Below are positions 61,765 through 64,000 of a stretch of DNA of 64,000 nt, piece by piece. A program made the translations under genes and the position numbers. The notes under the pieces were generated by a model that was given only the letters and a program-made list of their open reading frames with translations, was not told the origin of the DNA and ran no database searches. Position 1 is the stretch's first letter; the number at the start of each line of letters is the position of its first letter. The stretch spans positions 2,418,001 through 2,482,000 of the forward strand of contig NZ_CP043474.1 of assembly GCF_008329645.1 (NCBI RefSeq). Reading direction: 5' to 3'. Source of the stretch: Mycolicibacterium grossiae (GTDB lineage: Bacteria; Actinomycetota; Actinomycetes; Mycobacteriales; Mycobacteriaceae).

Positions 61765-63186
61765 ATGCGGCACTACTACGGCGCTGACGCCATCCGCGAC
61801 GCCGAGGCGCCGCTGCTGGCCGCCCTACCCGACGGTGCCCTCATGCGGCGTGCCGCCTACGGCCTAGCCGTCGCGATCGCCCGGGAACTCGGGCGGATCG
61901 CCGGAGCGCACGTGTGCGCCGTGGTCGGCTCGGGTGACAACGGTGGCGACGCCCTGTGGGCCGCCACGTTCCTGCGTCGGCGCGGAGCGGCGGCCACCGC
62001 CGTCCTGCTGAATCCGGACCGCGTGCACGGCGCCGCCCTCGCCGCCTTCCGGCGGGCCGGTGGGCGCATCGTCGAGAACGTCCCCGCGGCAACGCAACTC
62101 GTCGTCGACGGCGTCGTGGGCATCTCCGCGAGCGGGCCGTTGCGGCCCGGCGCCGCCGAGCTGTTCGCCGACGTCGCCGAACGCGGCATCCCCGTCGTGG
62201 CCGTCGACCTGCCGAGCGGCCTGGACGTTCACACCGGCGTCGCGGACGGCCCGCACGTCGAAGCGACGTTGACGGTGACCTTCGGCGGCTACAAGCCGGT
62301 GCACGCGCTGGGCGAGTGCGGCCGCGTGGAACTCATCGACATCGGGCTCGACCTCCCGGATGCCGACGTGCGGTCGCTAGAGGCGCCGGACGCGGCGGCG
62401 CGGTGGCCCATCCCGGGTGCCCGTGACGACAAGTACAGCCAGGGCGTCACCGGCATCCTCGCGGGCTCGGCCACCTATCCCGGTGCGGCCATCCTCTGCA
62501 CCGGTGCGGCGGTCGCCGCGACGTCCGGCATGGTCCGCTATGCCGGAACTGCAGCGGCGGAGGTGGTTTCGCACTGGCCCGAGGTGATCGCGACCCCGTC
62601 GGTGCAGGACGCGGGACGCGTGCAGGCCTGGGTGGTCGGCCCCGGCATCGGCACCGACGAGACCGGCGCGGCTGCCCTGTCATTCGTGCTGGGCACGGAT
62701 CTGCCGGTCATCGTCGACGCCGACGCGCTCACCATCCTGTCCGCCCATCCCGTCCTCGTCGCGAACCGGTCAGCACCCACCGTGCTCACCCCGCACGCCG
62801 GCGAATTCGCCCGGCTCGCCGGACATCCGCCCGGCGACGACCGCGTCGGCGCGACCCGCTCACTGGCCGACGCGTTCGGCGCCACCGTGCTGCTGAAGGG
62901 CAACGTGACGGTCATCGCCGAGCCGGGCGGCGGCACGGTGTACGTCAACCGGGCCGGGCAGTCCTGGGCCGCCACGGCCGGATCCGGCGACGTGCTGTCC
63001 GGCATGATCGGCAGCCTGCTCGCGGCGGGTCTGCCGCCCGGTGAGGCCGCGGCGACGGCGGCGTTCGTGCACGCTCGCGCCGCCGGGCTGGCCGCCGCCG
63101 ATCCCGGTCCGGCTGCGGCGCCCACGTCGGCGTCGCGCATCCTGCACCACATCCGATCCGCCGTCGCCCACCTCCAGGAGCCATAG
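61765..63186 (+). CDS. nnr: Bifunctional NAD(P)H-hydrate epimerase / ADP-dependent dehydratase
   Basis: Repairs damaged NADH and NADPH hydrates. The N-terminal epimerase domain (about 1-200) shows VVGSGDNGGDALWAATFLRR and VDLPSGLDVHTG. The C-terminal ribokinase-fold dehydratase shows WVVGPGIGTDE, VIVDADALTIL, VLTPHAGEFARLAG and TAGSGDVLSGMIGSLLAAG. It has 473 residues from the ATG at 61765, the same length I recall for Rv3433c. The gadB ATG is immediately after its stop. Confidence 0.96.
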   Translation: MRHYYGADAIRDAEAPLLAALPDGALMRRAAYGLAVAIARELGRIAGAHVCAVVGSGDNGGDALWAATFLRRRGAAATAVLLNPDRVHGAALAAFRRAGGRIVENVPAATQLVVDGVVGISASGPLRPGAAELFADVAERGIPVVAVDLPSGLDVHTGVADGPHVEATLTVTFGGYKPVHALGECGRVELIDIGLDLPDADVRSLEAPDAAARWPIPGARDDKYSQGVTGILAGSATYPGAAILCTGAAVAATSGMVRYAGTAAAEVVSHWPEVIATPSVQDAGRVQAWVVGPGIGTDETGAAALSFVLGTDLPVIVDADALTILSAHPVLVANRSAPTVLTPHAGEFARLAGHPPGDDRVGATRSLADAFGATVLLKGNVTVIAEPGGGTVYVNRAGQSWAATAGSGDVLSGMIGSLLAAGLPPGEAAATAAFVHARAAGLAAADPGPAAAPTSASRILHHIRSAVAHLQEP

Positions 63187-64000
63187 ATGCCGCACGTCAA
63201 CCACCCGTCGCCGTCGATCAGCCCGGCCTACACCGGCAGGGTGTTCAACGCCCCGGTGCCGTCGCTGCGGCTGCCGGACGAACCGATGGAACCCGCGGCG
63301 GCCTACCGGTTCATCCACGACGAGCTGATGCTGGACGGCAGTTCGCGGCTCAACCTCGCCACCTTCGTCACCACGTGGATGGATCCCGAGGCCGAGAAGT
63401 TGATGGCCGAGACCTTCGACAAGAACATGATCGACAAGGACGAGTACCCGGCGACGGCGGCCATCGAGCAGCGCTGCGTCTGCATGGTGGCCGATCTCTT
63501 CCACGCCGAGAACCTGCGCGACGACGATCCATCGAGCGCCGTGGGCGTCTCCACCATCGGCTCCAGGGAGGCCGTCATGCTCGGCGGCCTCGCCCTGAAG
63601 TGGCGGTGGAAGGAACGCGTCGGCGGCACCGACGGCAACGGCTGGAAGTCCCGCACGCCGAACCTGGTGATGGGGTCCAACGTGCAGGTGGTGTGGGAGA
63701 AGTTCTGCCGGTACTTCGAGGTGGAACCGCGCTACCTGCCGATGGCCGAGGGCCGCTACACCATCACCCCGGAGCAGGTACTCGAGCACGTCGACGAGGA
63801 CACCATCGGAGTCGTCGCGATCCTGGGCACCACCTACACCGGCGAACTCGAGCCGATCGCCGAGATCTGCGCGGCGCTCGACCGCCTCGCCGCCGACAAG
63901 GGCCTCGACGTGCCGGTGCACGTCGACGCGGCGAGTGGCGGCTTCGTGGTGCCGTTTTTGCACCCCGACGTCACCTGGGACTTCCGATTGCCGCGCGTGG
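63187..64000 (+). CDS. gadB: Glutamate decarboxylase (5' part, runs off the window)
   Basis: PLP enzyme converting glutamate to GABA. The first 271 codons are present: LRLPDEPMEPAAAYRFIHDE, LDGSSRLNLATFVTTWMDPE, NMIDKDEYPATAAIEQRCVC, VGVSTIGSREAVMLGGLALK and PVHVDAASGGFVVPFLHPDV, the last containing the PLP-pairing Asp. The window ends at WDFRLPRV, just before the expected PLP-binding Lys (S-x-SGHK), so that residue cannot be checked. The ATG directly follows the nnr TAG. Same order as Rv3433c-Rv3432c. Confidence 0.95.
   Translation, partial: MPHVNHPSPSISPAYTGRVFNAPVPSLRLPDEPMEPAAAYRFIHDELMLDGSSRLNLATFVTTWMDPEAEKLMAETFDKNMIDKDEYPATAAIEQRCVCMVADLFHAENLRDDDPSSAVGVSTIGSREAVMLGGLALKWRWKERVGGTDGNGWKSRTPNLVMGSNVQVVWEKFCRYFEVEPRYLPMAEGRYTITPEQVLEHVDEDTIGVVAILGTTYTGELEPIAEICAALDRLAADKGLDVPVHVDAASGGFVVPFLHPDVTWDFRLPRV

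Overview
The window is high-GC actinobacterial DNA from a mycobacterium, most likely a fast-growing Mycolicibacterium-type species. The evidence is the gene content and order: the spc and alpha ribosomal operons, tandem TIGR00027 methyltransferases, mmsA-fadE9-mmsB, F420-dependent LLM oxidoreductases, tandem cutinases and a complete ESX-4 locus joined to rplM-rpsI-glmM-glmS-nnr-gadB. The order matches, as I remember them, two blocks of the M. tuberculosis map (about Rv0718-Rv0753 and Rv3462c-Rv3432c). Those blocks lie far apart in that species but are contiguous here. This is comparison from memory, not a search.

Layout. 1-2.8 kb: end of the spc operon (rpsH to rplO), closed by a 17-bp hairpin. 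2.8-7.6 kb: sppA and three tandem SAM methyltransferase paralogues. 7.8-10.5 kb: secY-adk-map. 10.5-24 kb: a 13.7-kb stretch between map and infA, which are neighbours in most bacteria. It holds a MarR regulator, a GAF kinase/NarL regulator pair, a HAD protein, the valine (isobutyryl-CoA) module mmsA-acyl-CoA dehydrogenase-mmsB, a GH16 glycosidase, two LLM enzymes, and an unusual pair: a cyclic-nucleotide-domain histidine kinase with a response regulator fused to a thioredoxin-reductase-like flavoprotein. 24.3-29.1 kb: infA-rpmJ-rpsM-rpsK-rpsD-rpoA-rplQ-truA. 29.2-34.6 kb: a DUF222/HNH gene with a LexA box on its start codon, three cutinases, and an EamA transporter divergent from a CGNR regulator.

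34.7-43.7 kb: ESX-4 (eccB, mycP, eccD, eccC, an Rv3446c-like protein, esxU, esxT). 43.9-47.8 kb: an aldehyde dehydrogenase and eutBC, together a plausible ethanolamine to acetate route. 47.9-51.8 kb: rplM-rpsI-glmM, then a small YxxxD protein and a large WXG/acidic-repeat protein. 51.8-64 kb: a LysR regulator and SDR, a DEAD-box helicase, a frameshifted LLM gene, a dienelactone-hydrolase-like protein, glmS, a MarR regulator and VOC gene sharing a 31-bp palindrome, an alpha/beta hydrolase and CGNR pair, a DUF2795 protein, nnr, and the 5' part of gadB.

The most interesting signal is a repeated promoter. GGAAC, 17 bases, CGTC, inside a longer shared sequence, occurs before eccC4, before esxU-esxT, and before the small/large pair at 50.3 kb. 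It fits the SigM (ECF sigma) consensus. It ties that pair, which carries WXG and YxxxD features, to ESX-4 as a candidate co-regulated substrate set.

No rRNA, tRNA, CRISPR array or insertion sequence was recognised. No stretch longer than 300 bases lacks a gene; the largest gaps (7566-7849 and 24009-24280) are promoter and leader regions.
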